Shown: in pieces, positions 6,505 to 14,648 of the stretch
Numbering within the stretch: position 1 is the stretch's first letter
Layout of the letters: every line of letters starts with the position of its first letter
Origin: an uncultured Collinsella sp.
GTDB lineage: Bacteria; Actinomycetota; Coriobacteriia; Coriobacteriales; Coriobacteriaceae
Length of the DNA stretch: 26,141 bases
Reading direction: 5' to 3'
Assembly (NCBI GenBank): GCA_958423535.1
Contig: CATZRJ010000026.1
Span: 1 to 26,141 of the forward strand
The notes under the pieces: generated by a model
What the model was told of the DNA's origin: nothing
Database searches by the model: none
Seen by the model: only the letters and a program-made list of their open reading frames with translations
Program-made: the position numbers and the translations under genes

Positions 6505-7854
6505 ATGGACGACCTTTTTTCTGCTTCGACGCGTGAGCGCTCCTTTCGGAATGCGCCGCTTGCGGTGCGCATGCGCCCCAATTCGCTCGACGAGTATGTG
6601 GGCCAGCAAAAGGCCGTCGGTAAGGGCTCGTGGTTGCGTGCCGCAATTGAGCACGACGTGCTGTCGAGTGTGATTCTGTACGGGCCGGCCGGTACGGGCA
6701 AGACGACGCTGGCACATATTATCGCCAACCATACCAAGAGTGAGTTTGTCGAGGTCAGCGCCGTGACGGGCACCGTGAAGGACTTGCGCCGTGTGATTGA
6801 CGAGGCCAAGACGCGTCTGAATACGTACGACCGTCGCACCATTCTTTTCATCGACGAGATTCACCGCTTTTCCAAGTCGCAGCAGGATGCCCTGCTGCAT
6901 GCAGTCGAGAACCGTACCGTCATTATGATTGGCGCCACGACGGAGAATCCGTACTTTGAGGTCAACTCGGCGTTGCTCTCGCGCGGTCGCGTGGTGGAGC
7001 TTGAGCACTTAAAGGACGAGGATATCGCCATACTTATCGAGCGTGCGCTCGAGGCGCCGCAGGGCCTGAACGGCAAGTTCTCTGCCGATGAGGATACGGT
7101 TAAGACCATCTGCACGCTGGCTGCAGGTGACGCTCGATCGGCGCTTACGACACTCGAGCTTGCGAGCGAGATTGCCGTCACGCGTCCCGATACCGAGGGA
7201 ACGCCAGCGCCGGCGGCGGGGGAGCGCTATCCCATCACCGTGGATGACGTGAAGATTGCCAACCCGCGCCGTGGTTTTTCGTATGACAAAAACGGTGACA
7301 TGCACTACGACATCATCAGCGCGTTTATTAAGTCCATGCGTGGTAGCGACCCCGATGCCACGATCTATTGGCTTGCGCGCATGATCGATGCGGGTGAGGA
7401 CCCCAAGTTCATCGCTCGCCGCATTATGATCCAGGCTTCCGAGGACGTTGGCAACGCCGACCCGCAGGCGCTTTTGGTGGCGCATGCCGCGTTTAAGTCT
7501 GCCGAGGTCATTGGGTATCCCGAGTGCCGCATTAATCTGGCTCAGGCTGCGCTCTATGTGTGCCTGGCGCCTAAATCCAACGCGTGCGAGTCTTCCATTG
7601 ATGCGGCGTTGGCCGATATTCATTCAAGTGGGCTTCGCGAGGTGCCGAGTTATCTGCGCGATCGTCATCGCCCGGGCAGCGACGAGTACGGCGTGTATAA
7701 GTATCCGCATGATTATCCCGAAGGCTGGGTCGATCAGCGTTATTTGCCCGAGGGGCTTGAGCACGGCGCGTTTTGGCAGCCTGCCGGCCGCGGCTGGGAA
7801 GAGTGGCGCGTAGAGCAAAGCGAGCGCGACCGTAGCGGCAATGCGCCCAAGTAG
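6505..7854 (+). CDS. rarA: Replication-associated recombination protein A (MgsA/RarA AAA+ ATPase)
   Basis: AAA+ ATPase related to clamp-loader subunits, acting at stalled replication forks. From ATG 6505 (MDDLFS) the protein is 449 residues. In-frame starts at 6487 (TTG) and 6499 (ATG) are possible; 6505 is preferred because homologues begin near this motif and GGG lies 6 bases upstream. It shows APLAVRMRP at 17-25, Walker A GPAGTGKTT at 60-68, Walker B ILFIDEIH at 113-120, ATTENPYFEVNSALLSR (sensor 1 region), then the C-terminal RarA domain with AEVIGYPECRINLAQAA and a late PHDYPEGW motif. All core motifs are intact. It is the last gene before the sigma operon, separated by 95 bases. Confidence 0.94.
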   Translation: MDDLFSASTRERSFRNAPLAVRMRPNSLDEYVGQQKAVGKGSWLRAAIEHDVLSSVILYGPAGTGKTTLAHIIANHTKSEFVEVSAVTGTVKDLRRVIDEAKTRLNTYDRRTILFIDEIHRFSKSQQDALLHAVENRTVIMIGATTENPYFEVNSALLSRGRVVELEHLKDEDIAILIERALEAPQGLNGKFSADEDTVKTICTLAAGDARSALTTLELASEIAVTRPDTEGTPAPAAGERYPITVDDVKIANPRRGFSYDKNGDMHYDIISAFIKSMRGSDPDATIYWLARMIDAGEDPKFIARRIMIQASEDVGNADPQALLVAHAAFKSAEVIGYPECRINLAQAALYVCLAPKSNACESSIDAALADIHSSGLREVPSYLRDRHRPGSDEYGVYKYPHDYPEGWVDQRYLPEGLEHGAFWQPAGRGWEEWRVEQSERDRSGNAPK

Positions 7855-7882
7855 GTCGTTGCCATCTCGCGCATTCCCTTTG

Positions 7883-7908
7883 GGTATCTTTCCCCTTCTT
7901 TGGGGTAC
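7883..7908 (+). promoter_or_regulatory. Candidate SigB/SigF-type promoter of the sigma operon
   Basis: GGTAT at 7883-7887 and GGGTAC at 7903-7908 are separated by 15 bases. This resembles the actinobacterial SigF consensus GGWWT-N(15-17)-GGGTAY and the GGGWAW -10 of Bacillus SigB. The expected start lies near 7914, with the ribosome site CGGGAGG at 7938-7944 downstream. The operon encodes a sigma factor of this family, so autoregulation is plausible. The -10 match is strong; the short spacer is the weak point. Confidence 0.5.
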
Positions 7909-7949
7909 CATGAACAGCGTCTGTATTTCAATTCCTTCGGGAGGCTTGT

Positions 7950-8540
7950 ATGAGTCCCATTCAAATCGCCCTGCTTCTGCTCGCCGTTGCCGGCGTGTGG
8001 GCTGTTATCGAGCTCGCGCTCACGCTGCGCAAGACCCGCAACGTCGTTGATTCGCTCGACAAGACCGTAAGCGATCTCAATAACACCATCGCCGAGGCTC
8101 AGCCCGTGGTGGCAAAGCTCGATGGCGCCGTCGATGAGCTCACCCCCGCGCTGGCGCAGGTTGAGCCGCTCCTCAAGTCGAGCAAGACCGCCGTCGACGC
8201 ACTTACCTCCAATCTCGTAGAGGTCGAAGCCGTGGTTCGCGACATTTCCGAGGTTACGGGCAGCATGGCCGAGGCTAGCAATGCTGTGTCGAGCGTGACC
8301 GATTCTGCGGCCGGTGCCGTGCAGAAACTCTTTAACAAGGTAAAGGTTCCCGCGGCCGACGCCGAGCACAAGCTTTCCGCTGCCGCCGAAGCCGAGCAGC
8401 CGACCGAGCGCGTCCTGATTGGCGAAGCCGGGGGCGATGTCGCTGCTGGTGACGATGATGCACAGAAGCCTGCTGCTAAAGCAGCCCAGTATTACACCTA
8501 CACGTCCGCCGAGACCTCCGAGGAGTCCTGCGATGAGTAG
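7950..8540 (+). CDS. DUF948 membrane-anchored coiled-coil protein
   Basis: A 196-residue protein from ATG 7950 with a strong ribosome site (CGGGAGG). One N-terminal membrane helix (about 4-22) is followed by the segment RKTRNVVDSLDKTVSDLNNT and repeated hydrophobic-polar heptads through about residue 120, typical of DUF948 (YtxG-like general stress proteins). The last 70 residues are Ala/Glu/Asp-rich and low in complexity. Biochemical function is not known. It overlaps the next gene by 8 bases and heads a transcript with an anti-sigma factor and a SigB-family sigma factor, which supports an envelope-stress or general-stress link. Confidence 0.8.
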   Translation: MSPIQIALLLLAVAGVWAVIELALTLRKTRNVVDSLDKTVSDLNNTIAEAQPVVAKLDGAVDELTPALAQVEPLLKSSKTAVDALTSNLVEVEAVVRDISEVTGSMAEASNAVSSVTDSAAGAVQKLFNKVKVPAADAEHKLSAAAEAEQPTERVLIGEAGGDVAAGDDDAQKPAAKAAQYYTYTSAETSEESCDE

Positions 8541-8910
8541 CGAAGCAACTTGCCCCATCACGCTGACTGTTGCCGGCGATCCGCGTCTGGCTCGCCTTGT
8601 GCGTATGACGGCGGCTAATGTCGGTGCACTGTGCTCCATGTCCGTCGATCGCATCGAGGACATCCGTATGGCTGCCGAGGAGGCCTTCATCTTTGGCTGC
8701 ACGGCCGTTGATTCCGACGACATCTCGATCAAATTCGATGTCGACGAGTCTCACGTTGGCATGACCTTTACCTTTGGCGATCAGGCGACTGTGGACGAGG
8801 ACGACCAGGCTGCTGTGTATGCCGAGCTCATTTTGGCGAGCGTGTGCGATTCCTACGAAAAGACTGCGGCGCCCCTGACGCTTTCCCTCGACCTCAAGGC
8901 GGATATCTAA
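8533..8910 (+). CDS. RsbW/SpoIIAB-like anti-sigma factor with degenerate ATP-binding motifs
   Basis: A 125-residue protein starting at ATG 8533 (GAGGAG upstream), overlapping the DUF948 stop. ITLTVAGDPRLARLVRM, then SVDRIEDIRMAAEEAFIFG (about 37-55), matches the start of GHKL-type anti-sigma kinases. However, the N-box expected as E-A-x-x-N-A is EEAFIFGCTA here, without the Asn that binds magnesium. The glycine-rich ATP-lid motifs (D-x-G, G-x-G-L) are also not evident. At 125 residues it is shorter than RsbW (160). It lies immediately upstream of the sigma gene, the usual place for rsbW or spoIIAB. I call it an anti-sigma factor by context plus weak similarity; kinase activity looks doubtful. 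Confidence 0.65.
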   Translation: MSSEATCPITLTVAGDPRLARLVRMTAANVGALCSMSVDRIEDIRMAAEEAFIFGCTAVDSDDISIKFDVDESHVGMTFTFGDQATVDEDDQAAVYAELILASVCDSYEKTAAPLTLSLDLKADI

Positions 8911-8911
8911 T

Positions 8912-9703
8912 ATGACCGAACGTTCCCGGAGCGGCAAGACCGCTTGGGACAAGGAGAAAACCCGCGAGCTGTTTCGTCGCTACAAAGAGACCGGTGATCC
9001 GGACGCACGTGAGCAACTCGTCATGTCCCATATGAACCTGGTAAGGTTTCTTGCCAACAAATTTAAGAACCGCGGTGAGCCGCTCGACGACCTGATGCAG
9101 GTTGGCTATTTGGGCCTGCTCAAGGCAATCGACCGCTTTGATCCCGAGCGCGGACTCGAGTTCACCACGTTTGCCACGCCCACCATCCTTGGCGAGATCA
9201 AGCGTCACTTCCGTGACAAGGGTTGGAGCGTGCGTGTGCCTCGTCGCCTGCAGGAGCTTTCTGCCAAGGTCAACCAAGCCACCGATAAGCTCACCAATGA
9301 GCTGCAGCGCTCGCCTAAGGTTGAGGAAATCGCTGAGTACCTGGACGTGACTGTCGACGAGGTGCTTGAAGCTATGGAATCGTCCTCGGCCTACACCTCG
9401 GTGCCCATCGAGGCCCCCGGTGCGTCCGATTCCGACGATGCGCCTTCGATTCTCGATCGCTACGCCGACGACGACAACGAGCTCGACTTTACCGATGACC
9501 GCCTGGTAATCGAGGAGGCCATCCGCGATTTCTCGCCGCGCGAACGCGAGGTGATCGAGCTGCGCTTTGTGAAGGGCATGACCCAGATCGAGATCGCCAA
9601 GAAGCTGGGTATCTCGCAGGTGCAAGTCTCGCGCCTGCTGCGCCGTACCCTTAAGAAGATTCAGGACAAGATCGACCCCGACGGAGTGATGGTTCGTTCA
9701 TGA
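8912..9703 (+). CDS. SigB/SigF-family alternative RNA polymerase sigma factor
   Basis: Directs RNA polymerase to stress or alternative-regulon promoters. The 263-residue protein starts at ATG 8912, one base after the preceding stop. Region 2 reads VRFLANKFKN, DDLMQVGYLGLLKAIDRFD and FTTFATPTILGEIKRHFRD. Region 3 reads VRVPRRLQELSAKV and SPKVEEIAEYLDV. Region 4 reads FSPREREVIELRFVKGMTQ followed by the helix-turn-helix IEIAKKLGISQVQVSRLLRR. The short size and lack of region 1.1 fit group 3 SigB/SigF/SigG proteins. No anti-anti-sigma gene is adjacent. Its ATGA stop overlap couples it to the permease gene. Confidence 0.93.
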   Translation: MTERSRSGKTAWDKEKTRELFRRYKETGDPDAREQLVMSHMNLVRFLANKFKNRGEPLDDLMQVGYLGLLKAIDRFDPERGLEFTTFATPTILGEIKRHFRDKGWSVRVPRRLQELSAKVNQATDKLTNELQRSPKVEEIAEYLDVTVDEVLEAMESSSAYTSVPIEAPGASDSDDAPSILDRYADDDNELDFTDDRLVIEEAIRDFSPREREVIELRFVKGMTQIEIAKKLGISQVQVSRLLRRTLKKIQDKIDPDGVMVRS

Positions 9704-11112
9704 GTGAGCACCCCCAACAGACCGACCGCACGCTGCGCGATACCCGTATTCTGACGCTTCGCATTTGGGCCGTCGTCGGCTGCATTGTCATCGCCGCCGT
9801 CATCTTTAACCTTATGGGTATCCTGGCGCCGGTTATCGAGTTTCTAGCTGTCGGTTCCATTATCGCTTTTGTGATGTCGCCAATCACCAATTGGCTCGAG
9901 CATCACGGCGTCGGTCGTGGCATCGGTTCGCTCATCGCGCTCATTGTTGTCGTTGCCGTGCTCGTTGGTGTTGTCTGCATCTTGTCGCCTATTTTGCTCG
10001 GTCAGATTATGGAAGTCTTGAGCCGCCTGCCTGAGCAGCTTCGCGTTGCGGGCGGCGATCTCAACGAGTTGATCTCGCATGCCAAGACGCTCAACAACAC
10101 GCCGCTCAAGGATTATCTGGACGACAATCTTTCTTCGCTCGTTACCGTGGCATCGAAGTATGTGTCTCAGATTGCCGCTGAGCTCGGTCGCGGTGTATTC
10201 CCGCTCATTACCAATACGGCCTCGCAGCTGTTCGTCATCTTCCTTGGCTTGGTGCTTGCCTATTGGTTGGCCTGCGACTACCCCCGTATGCACCACGAGG
10301 TCTGCACCATCATTGGTCAGGAAAAGGAGACCTCGTACCGCTTTATGGTCGCCATCCTTTCACGCTCGGTCGGCGGTTATATGTGTGGCATGGTCGTGAC
10401 GTCCATCTGCGGTGGCATCCTCGCTTTTATCGGCTTTACGCTCATTGGCCATCCATACGCGGCACTCATGGCCATCTTTACGGGCATTATGCACTTGGTT
10501 CCTGTTGTTGGCCCCTGGGTGAGTGCTGCGATTGCCACGGTGCTCGGCTTTATGTTCAGCCCGATGTTGGCGTTGTGGACTTTGATCGTGACCATGGTGG
10601 CCCAAAACGTCACCGACAACGTCATTTCGCCCAAGGTCATGCAAAGCTCGGTCCAGGTGCATCCCATCATGAGTCTGACGGCCCTCGTTATTGGTTCGGC
10701 ACTCATGGGTCCCATCGGCATGGTCATTGCCATTCCGCTGTGCGCAGCTCTGAAGGGTATCTTCGTGTACTACTTCGAGAATGAGACTGGCCGCCAGCTC
10801 GTGGCATACGACGGTGCCGTGTTTAAGGGCACGCCGTATCGCGATGCCGAGGGTAACCCGGTCGCCGCCTATGACGCGCTTGGAGACGATACGTTCATCT
10901 ATGAGTCCGAGCTCATCGGTAACGAGACTGCGCCCGAGGCCCAGGCCATGCCCAAACCCGAGCTCGATAATCCCTGGATCAAGCTCTCGGGTCTTCAGCC
11001 TGACGCGACAGGCTTTTTCAAGAACCCCTTCGCCAAGGACGACGATTCCAATATGGACGACGACACCAAAACCGGCATCGACGGCTCCATGGACGATTCG
11101 GATTCTAAATAG
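9700..11112 (+). CDS. AI-2E family transporter (TqsA/PerM/YdiK-like permease)
   Basis: A 470-residue polytopic membrane protein. Hydrophobic helices are visible at about 22-60, 75-100, 165-190 and through 220-350. The family hallmark region GIMHLVPVVGPWVSA (about 265-279) and the helix pair around PIMSLTALVIGSALMGPIGMVIAIPLCA are present. Family members have been linked to export of autoinducer-2, to sodium/proton antiport, or to no known substrate; the substrate here is unknown. The last 100 residues are a cytosolic acidic tail rich in Asp and Pro, longer than usual. The start overlaps the sigma stop (ATGA). Being fourth in the operon, it is probably a target or accessory of the stress response. 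Confidence 0.85.
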   Translation: MSEHPQQTDRTLRDTRILTLRIWAVVGCIVIAAVIFNLMGILAPVIEFLAVGSIIAFVMSPITNWLEHHGVGRGIGSLIALIVVVAVLVGVVCILSPILLGQIMEVLSRLPEQLRVAGGDLNELISHAKTLNNTPLKDYLDDNLSSLVTVASKYVSQIAAELGRGVFPLITNTASQLFVIFLGLVLAYWLACDYPRMHHEVCTIIGQEKETSYRFMVAILSRSVGGYMCGMVVTSICGGILAFIGFTLIGHPYAALMAIFTGIMHLVPVVGPWVSAAIATVLGFMFSPMLALWTLIVTMVAQNVTDNVISPKVMQSSVQVHPIMSLTALVIGSALMGPIGMVIAIPLCAALKGIFVYYFENETGRQLVAYDGAVFKGTPYRDAEGNPVAAYDALGDDTFIYESELIGNETAPEAQAMPKPELDNPWIKLSGLQPDATGFFKNPFAKDDDSNMDDDTKTGIDGSMDDSDSK

Positions 11113-11118
11113 GTCCTA

Positions 11119-11358
11119 TTAACGTTTCTTGAAGTTGTAAATGACAAGAAACGCGAGCAAAGCGATTGATAAGGGGCCGGCTACATAGAAAAAGAGAACG
11201 TCAATTGCGCGTAGAGTGTAATAAGCCTTATCGCCGGACATTACTGCATACAATACGTAGCCAAATGCTGGTTGGTTTGCGTACCAGCATGAGAAGGCCA
11301 AGAGCGCTAAAAGTGCTACAACCAGAAGTGCATTCAGGACAAATCGTTTGCTTTTCAT
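11119..11358 (-). CDS. Small two-helix membrane protein of unknown function
   Basis: A 79-residue protein on the minus strand. It is accepted as real because AAGGAG lies 6 bases before its ATG (complement of 11356-11358) and the product is strongly membrane-like. Helix 1 is at about 7-26 and helix 2 at about 57-75, with a Lys/Arg-rich start (MKSKR) and end (NFKKR). No family is recognised. Its codon use is more AT-rich than its neighbours. Its stop lies 6 bases from the stop of the permease gene, tail to tail. It may be a holin-like or regulatory small membrane protein, but nothing in the sequence says so. Confidence 0.65.
   Translation of the reverse strand: MKSKRFVLNALLVVALLALLAFSCWYANQPAFGYVLYAVMSGDKAYYTLRAIDVLFFYVAGPLSIALLAFLVIYNFKKR
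11123..11153. terminator. Hairpin at the convergent gene junction (terminator function uncertain)
   Basis: CGTTTCTTG at 11123-11131 and its exact complement at 11145-11153 form a 9-bp stem around a 13-base loop, inside the 3' end of the minus-strand gene. No T-tract follows on either strand, so transcription termination is doubtful. Confidence 0.35.
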
Positions 11359-11450
11359 CGATCGCTCCTTCCGGGTGACTCTTATATGTAATTCTACAGC
11401 AGCCTTTTTTCAAAGGATTGCTCGGTCCTAAATAACGTGCACTTTCGCTG

Positions 11451-11480
11451 GAGGGTCGCTGTTTGGCGGCCCTCTTTTTT
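11451..11480 (+). terminator. Rho-independent terminator upstream of alaS
   Basis: GAGGGTCGC (11451-11459) pairs with GCGGCCCTC (about 11466-11474) with one G-U, loop TGTTTG, followed directly by six T. It faces the + strand although the nearest upstream gene on that strand ends 340 bases earlier. It could end the sigma-operon transcript or act as an alaS leader terminator. Confidence 0.7.
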
Positions 11481-11506
11481 GCATGGGCGCGGCGGGATGG
11501 TAATAT
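11478..11506 (+). promoter_or_regulatory. Candidate promoter of alaS
   Basis: TTTGCA at 11478-11483 (-35-like) and TAATAT at 11501-11506 (-10-like) are separated by 17 bases and begin in the T-tract of the terminator. The leader to the alaS start would be about 40 bases. Confidence 0.45.
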
Positions 11507-11552
11507 CGTTACGTTTGAACTGTTTCGATGTGAAACCGAGGAGATTCCCTCT

Positions 11553-14210
11553 ATGAGTGCTGACTACCCGTCAATGACTACGGCCGAGATCCGCTCCAAG
11601 TTCCTCAACTTCTTTGAGGAGCGCGGTCTTAAGCTTTATCCTTCTTCGTCCCTCGTCCCCGACGATCCTTCGCTGCTGCTTGCCAACGCCGGCATGAATC
11701 AGTTTAAGGAGTACTACCAGGGCAAGAAGACCATGAAGGAGATCGGCGCGATCTCCTGCCAGAAGTGCGTCCGCACCAACGACATCGACTGCATCGGCGA
11801 GGACGGCCGTCACCTCTCGTTCTTCGAGATGCTCGGCGACTTTTCCTTTGGCGGCGTCTCCAAGGAGCAGGCTTGCGCCTGGGCCTTTGAGCTCATCACC
11901 AAGGAGTTCAAGCTGCCGCTCGACCGCCTGTACTTTACTGTCTTTACCGAGGACGACGAGACCCACGACGTGTGGCGCTCTCTGGGCGTTGCCGAGGACC
12001 ATATCTCCCGCCTGGGCGAGGACGACAACTTCTGGGCCGCCGGCCCCACCGGCCCCTGCGGTCCGTGCTCCGAGATCTACTTTGACATGGGCGAGGAGGT
12101 CGGTTGCGGCAGCCCCGACTGCAAGCCCGGCTGCGACTGCGACCGCTTCCTGGAGTTCTGGAACCTCGTCTTTACCCAGTACGACCGCCAGGAGGACGGC
12201 TCCATGCCGGAGCTGCCGCACCGCAACCTCGATACGGGCATGGGCCTGGAGCGCATGGCCGCCATCATGCAGCACAAGACCGCCAACTACGACGGCGATC
12301 TGATGCAGCATCTCATCAAGCTGGGCGAGAAGATCAGCGGCAAGTCCTATGACGCCGACGACTACTCCGGTGCCAGCCGCTCGCTGCGTATCATCGCCGA
12401 CCACTCCCGTGCCGTCGACTTCATGATTTCTGACGGCATCCTGCCTGGTAACGAGGGACGCGAGTACGTCCTTCGCCGCCTGCTCCGCCGCGCCGTGTTC
12501 CACGGTCGCCTGCTGGGTATCGAGGGCGCCTTCCTGACCAAGTTCATCGACGAGGTCAACGCCCAGATGGGCGAGGCCTATCCCGAGCTGCTCAAGAACG
12601 TCGCGCTCGTCAAGGGCATCGTCGCTTCCGAGGAGGAGCGTTTCTCCACGACGCTCGACAACGGCCGCGTTTACCTAGACGAGGCCCTGGCCGCGCTCGC
12701 CGAGGGTGCTGTCCTTCCGGGCGATGTTGCCTTTAAGCTGCACGACACCTTTGGTTTCCCCATCGACCTGACCGTTGAGATTGCCGGCGCCGCTGGCCAT
12801 GACGTCGACATGGACGGCTTCACCGCCTGCATGGAGGACCAGAAGGCCCGCGCTCGCGCCAACGCCAAGGGCGATGCCTGGGGCAGCTTCAACGACGTGT
12901 GGGTCGAGCTTTCCGACAAGGTCGCTGCGACTGAGTTCGACGGCTATGACAACGATGTGATCGAGGGTGCCAAGGTCGTCGCCATCGTGCGCAACGGCGA
13001 GTCCGTCGAGTCCGCTGCTGCGGGCGAGGATGTCGAGGTCGTGCTCGACCGTACCCCGTTCTATGCCGAGATGGGCGGCCAGCAGGGCGACGCCGGCGAG
13101 CTTTCCGCCGAGGGCGTTGTGCTGACCGTTTCCGATACCAAGAACCACAACGGCCTGTATGCCCACGTTGCCCACGTTGCCGAGGGCACGCTGACTGTCG
13201 GTGCTACCGTGACCGCCGCGCTCGACGCCGAGCGCCGTGGCTTCCTGCGCCGCAACCACACCGCCACGCATCTGCTCGATGCCGCGCTTAAGCACGTCCT
13301 GGGCGAGCATGTCTCCCAGGCTGGTTCGCTGGTGACGCCCGAGCACCTTCGCTTTGACTTTACGCACTTTGAGGCTCTGTCCTCCGAGCAGCTCAAGGCT
13401 GTCGAGGACCTGGTCAACCAGCAGATCTTCGCCTCAAAGCCGGTTGTGACCCGCGTCATGGGCATCGACGAGGCCAAGGCCGCCGGCGCCGTCGCCCTGT
13501 TTGGCGAGAAGTATGGCGATGTCGTGCGCGTCGTCTCCGTGGGTGCCGAGGACCAGCCGTTCTCCCGCGAGCTCTGCGGTGGTACGCATGCCGCCAACAC
13601 CGCCGAGATCGGTCTGTTCAAGATCATTTCCGAGTCCTCCACGGGCTCCAACGTCCGCCGTATTGAGGCCGTGACCTCTAAGGGCGCCCTCGACTACATG
13701 GCCGACCGCCTGGATCTCGTTGACGCCGCTGCCGCTGCGCTCAAGTGCCGTGTCGACGAGGTTCCCGCCCGTGTGGAGAGCCTGCAGACCGAGCTGCGCG
13801 AGACGTCCAATAAGCTCAAGAAGGCCCTGACTGGTGGCTCCTCCGACGCTATCTCCAGTGCTATCGAGGGCGCTGTCGAGCTCGGCGGCTACAAGCTCGT
13901 CGTCGCTGAGCTCCAGGGTCTTGAAGCTGTTGACCTGCGTAACGTCTGGGATACCGTGCATCAGAAGGTTGCCGGCCCTGTCGCCTGCGTCGTTGCCAGT
14001 GTGACCGAGAAGGGCACTCCGGCCCTGCTCGCTGCCGGCTCCGATGACGCTGTGAAGGCCGGTTTCCACGCCGGTAACGTGATTAAGCAGATTGCGGGCC
14101 TGGTCGACGGCCGCGGTGGTGGCCGTCCCAACATGGCCCAGGCCGGTGGCAAGAATGCTGCCGGCATTGCCGATGCCCTCGCGGCCGCCAAGACCGCGCT
14201 CGGTGCCTAA
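11553..14210 (+). CDS. alaS: Alanyl-tRNA synthetase
   Basis: Class II synthetase that charges tRNA-Ala and edits mischarged Ser and Gly. ATG 11553 is chosen because GAGGAG lies 9 bases upstream and the product starts MSADYPSMTTAEIRSKFLNF, close to family N-termini; length 885. Class II motifs are visible (NAGMNQFKEYY, then FFEMLGDFSFGG). The editing domain carries zinc ligands HTATH at 569-573 and CGGTH at 675-679. The C-Ala domain ends with GGRGGGRPNMAQAGG, as in full-length AlaRS. Nothing is missing. It is followed 9 bases later by ruvX, an alaS-ruvX(yrrK)-mltG order known from Firmicutes. Confidence 0.98.
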   Translation: MSADYPSMTTAEIRSKFLNFFEERGLKLYPSSSLVPDDPSLLLANAGMNQFKEYYQGKKTMKEIGAISCQKCVRTNDIDCIGEDGRHLSFFEMLGDFSFGGVSKEQACAWAFELITKEFKLPLDRLYFTVFTEDDETHDVWRSLGVAEDHISRLGEDDNFWAAGPTGPCGPCSEIYFDMGEEVGCGSPDCKPGCDCDRFLEFWNLVFTQYDRQEDGSMPELPHRNLDTGMGLERMAAIMQHKTANYDGDLMQHLIKLGEKISGKSYDADDYSGASRSLRIIADHSRAVDFMISDGILPGNEGREYVLRRLLRRAVFHGRLLGIEGAFLTKFIDEVNAQMGEAYPELLKNVALVKGIVASEEERFSTTLDNGRVYLDEALAALAEGAVLPGDVAFKLHDTFGFPIDLTVEIAGAAGHDVDMDGFTACMEDQKARARANAKGDAWGSFNDVWVELSDKVAATEFDGYDNDVIEGAKVVAIVRNGESVESAAAGEDVEVVLDRTPFYAEMGGQQGDAGELSAEGVVLTVSDTKNHNGLYAHVAHVAEGTLTVGATVTAALDAERRGFLRRNHTATHLLDAALKHVLGEHVSQAGSLVTPEHLRFDFTHFEALSSEQLKAVEDLVNQQIFASKPVVTRVMGIDEAKAAGAVALFGEKYGDVVRVVSVGAEDQPFSRELCGGTHAANTAEIGLFKIISESSTGSNVRRIEAVTSKGALDYMADRLDLVDAAAAALKCRVDEVPARVESLQTELRETSNKLKKALTGGSSDAISSAIEGAVELGGYKLVVAELQGLEAVDLRNVWDTVHQKVAGPVACVVASVTEKGTPALLAAGSDDAVKAGFHAGNVIKQIAGLVDGRGGGRPNMAQAGGKNAAGIADALAAAKTALGA

Positions 14211-14219
14211 GTAGTCGCT

Positions 14220-14648
14220 GTGGTCGCGCTCGCACTGGACATAGGGGAGACCAGGATTGGCATCGCCGTCTCGAGCCGTGATGGCAAGATGGCGATGCCC
14301 GTCAAGGTGCTCCCGGCCGCCGAGGTCACCGGTATGGCCAAGACGTTCCGTTACCTGGTCGAGGACTATGAGCCCGACATCCTGGTAAGCGGACGTCCCC
14401 TGACCATGGCCGGTGAGCCCGGCCCTCAGGCCGAGTGTGTTGCCGCCGTGGCGCAAAAGATCGCCGACGAGCTCGATCTTCCGCTCGAGTTTGAGGATGA
14501 GCGTCTGTCCTCGCAAGAGGCCAAGCGTATCCTGCGTGAGCAGGGACTCAACGAAAAGCAGATGAGGGGCAAGATTGACATGATTGCCGCTAGTCTGTTC
14601 TTGCAGACATGGCTCGATCGCAAAAACGAGGAGGTTTCGCATGTCTAG
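14220..14648 (+). CDS. ruvX: Putative pre-16S rRNA nuclease / Holliday junction resolvase YqgF (RuvX)
   Basis: RNase H-fold protein of the YqgF family, implicated in 16S rRNA 5' end maturation and proposed as a Holliday junction resolvase. It is 142 residues from a GTG start at 14220; no strong ribosome site is seen, so translation may depend on coupling to alaS, 9 bases away. Motifs are LALDIGETRIGIAVS at the N-terminus (first catalytic Asp), VSGRPLTMAGEPGPQA in the middle, FEDERLSSQEAKRIL, and a final IDMIAASLFLQTWL with the last acidic residue. Its stop overlaps the mltG start by 8 bases. Confidence 0.92.
   Translation: MVALALDIGETRIGIAVSSRDGKMAMPVKVLPAAEVTGMAKTFRYLVEDYEPDILVSGRPLTMAGEPGPQAECVAAVAQKIADELDLPLEFEDERLSSQEAKRILREQGLNEKQMRGKIDMIAASLFLQTWLDRKNEEVSHV

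Noticed and set aside
5584..7008. 474-codon open frame on the minus strand
   Set aside because: It is antisense to dgt and rarA, both with full motifs; long antisense frames are expected from the codon bias of GC-rich genes.
11381..11480. T-box riboswitch ahead of alaS
   Set aside because: No TGGNACCGCG antiterminator core or specifier loop is visible; only the terminator hairpin is supported.
13434..14642. 402-codon minus-strand frame
   Set aside because: Antisense to alaS and ruvX, which are secure; the product is low-complexity Gly/Leu/Ala-rich.
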